NCBI GenBank assembly: GCA_900542965.1
Contig: UQPY01000006.1
Coordinates: 1-51,498, forward strand
Source: an uncultured Collinsella sp.
GTDB taxonomy: Bacteria > Actinomycetota > Coriobacteriia > Coriobacteriales > Coriobacteriaceae
Length of the DNA: 51,498 bases
Direction of reading: 5' to 3'
Below the pieces are notes generated by a model that made no database searches, was not told the origin of the DNA, and worked only from the letters and a program-made list of their open reading frames with translations. Below, piece by piece: positions 51,402 to 51,498 of the stretch (position 1 is its first letter; the number at the start of each line of letters is the position of its first letter). Both the position numbers and the translations under genes were made by a program.

Positions 51402-51432
51402 TTGACTCTACAATCGTTGTAGGGTTTTCACT
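51402..51432 (+). promoter_or_regulatory. MerR-type promoter/operator
   Basis: TTGACT at 51402-51407 is followed by the dyad CTACAATCGTTGTAG inside a 19-base spacer and then a poor TTCACT at 51427-51432. The long spacer filled by a dyad is the mark of promoters controlled by MerR-family activators. It would drive the gene that starts at 51473. Confidence 0.55.
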
Positions 51433-51472
51433 ACACTGGTACGTAAACGAACCCAGCCAGAAAGCCCCGCCC

Positions 51473-51498
51473 ATGGAACACGACCTCACACGCGGCAA
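51473..51498 (+). CDS. Start of a possible MATE-family efflux gene, cut by the right edge
   Basis: Eight codons are visible, MEHDLTRG. The DLTRG/DLTKG segment near the N-terminus is typical of MATE drug/sodium antiporters in Gram-positive bacteria, but the evidence is short. AGAAAG lies about 12 bases upstream. It is preceded by a MerR-type promoter, which would suit an inducible efflux gene. Confidence 0.35.

Overview
The window is about 51.5 kb of a high-GC, Gram-positive-type genome. It looks like a member of the Coriobacteriia, most likely a Collinsella-like gut actinobacterium. The reasons are a type III glutamine synthetase, LPXTG-type pilins with SpaA/Cna-B features, a very large MalT/SARP-like regulator, a UPF0210 protein, GatCAB, and a tmRNA whose tag ends in ALAA. 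This assignment is by gene content only.

Layout. 1-462: start of an unrecognised gene running off the left edge and a 231-bp inverted-repeat element. 463-8676: nitrogen and one-carbon metabolism. glnN is on the minus strand. Divergently, metF, a stand-alone cobalamin-reactivation protein and a MetH lacking that domain are tightly packed, followed by a UPF0210 gene. 8693-13407: a 134-bp element with perfect 32-bp arms, a methyltransferase, the ribosome-associated protein YhbY and a 999-residue ATPase/SARP-like regulator. 13856-17728: amino-sugar and PTS genes (nagB, a glucose-type EIIA, glmM) and rplM-rpsI. 17922-21122: a patatin-like lipase, tmRNA (ssrA) with nearby copies of its T-arm sequence, a small protein of unknown function, and a RelB-like/PIN toxin-antitoxin pair. 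21266-28504: a P1B-like ATPase with a small partner protein, two half-size ABC exporters and a divergent AraC regulator. Near-identical palindromes precede both minus-strand operons. 28570-33833: an AAA/DUF4143 ATPase and gatC-gatA-gatB. 34180-44304: a class C sortase, an AbiE-like nucleotidyltransferase/HTH pair, an orphan structured RNA candidate, and a three-gene sortase-dependent pilus operon whose tip gene carries a nine-G tract. 44810-51498: a Cof-type HAD phosphatase, an MFS transporter, a MoaC-MobB fusion with moaA, a nuclease-like conserved gene flanked by two palindromes, and a MerR-type promoter with the start of a MATE-like gene at the right edge.

How the genes work together. metF makes the methyl donor 5-methyl-THF. 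The split MetH pair uses and repairs cobalamin to make methionine, while glnN assimilates ammonia. nagB and glmM act at opposite ends of glucosamine use. moaA and moaC-mobB build the molybdenum cofactor. The pilus tip, minor and backbone subunits are probably polymerised by the sortase encoded some 2.3 kb further along the same strand. The two minus-strand transport operons may share a regulator, judged from their common palindrome.

Non-coding structure is a strong feature of the window. I see at least three families of short dispersed palindromes: a CATCACAACATTC family (4 copies), a CACAAAGGTGCCTG family (4 copies) and an AAAGGGACWGTCCCTTT family (2 copies). There is also a 21-bp tandem repeat, a duplicated terminator and several long hairpins. 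The most testable candidates for new biology are the phase-variable pilus tip, the repeat-flanked nuclease-like gene, the orphan RNA at about 37.1 kb, and the elaborate four-half-site palindrome in front of the AAA/DUF4143 gene.
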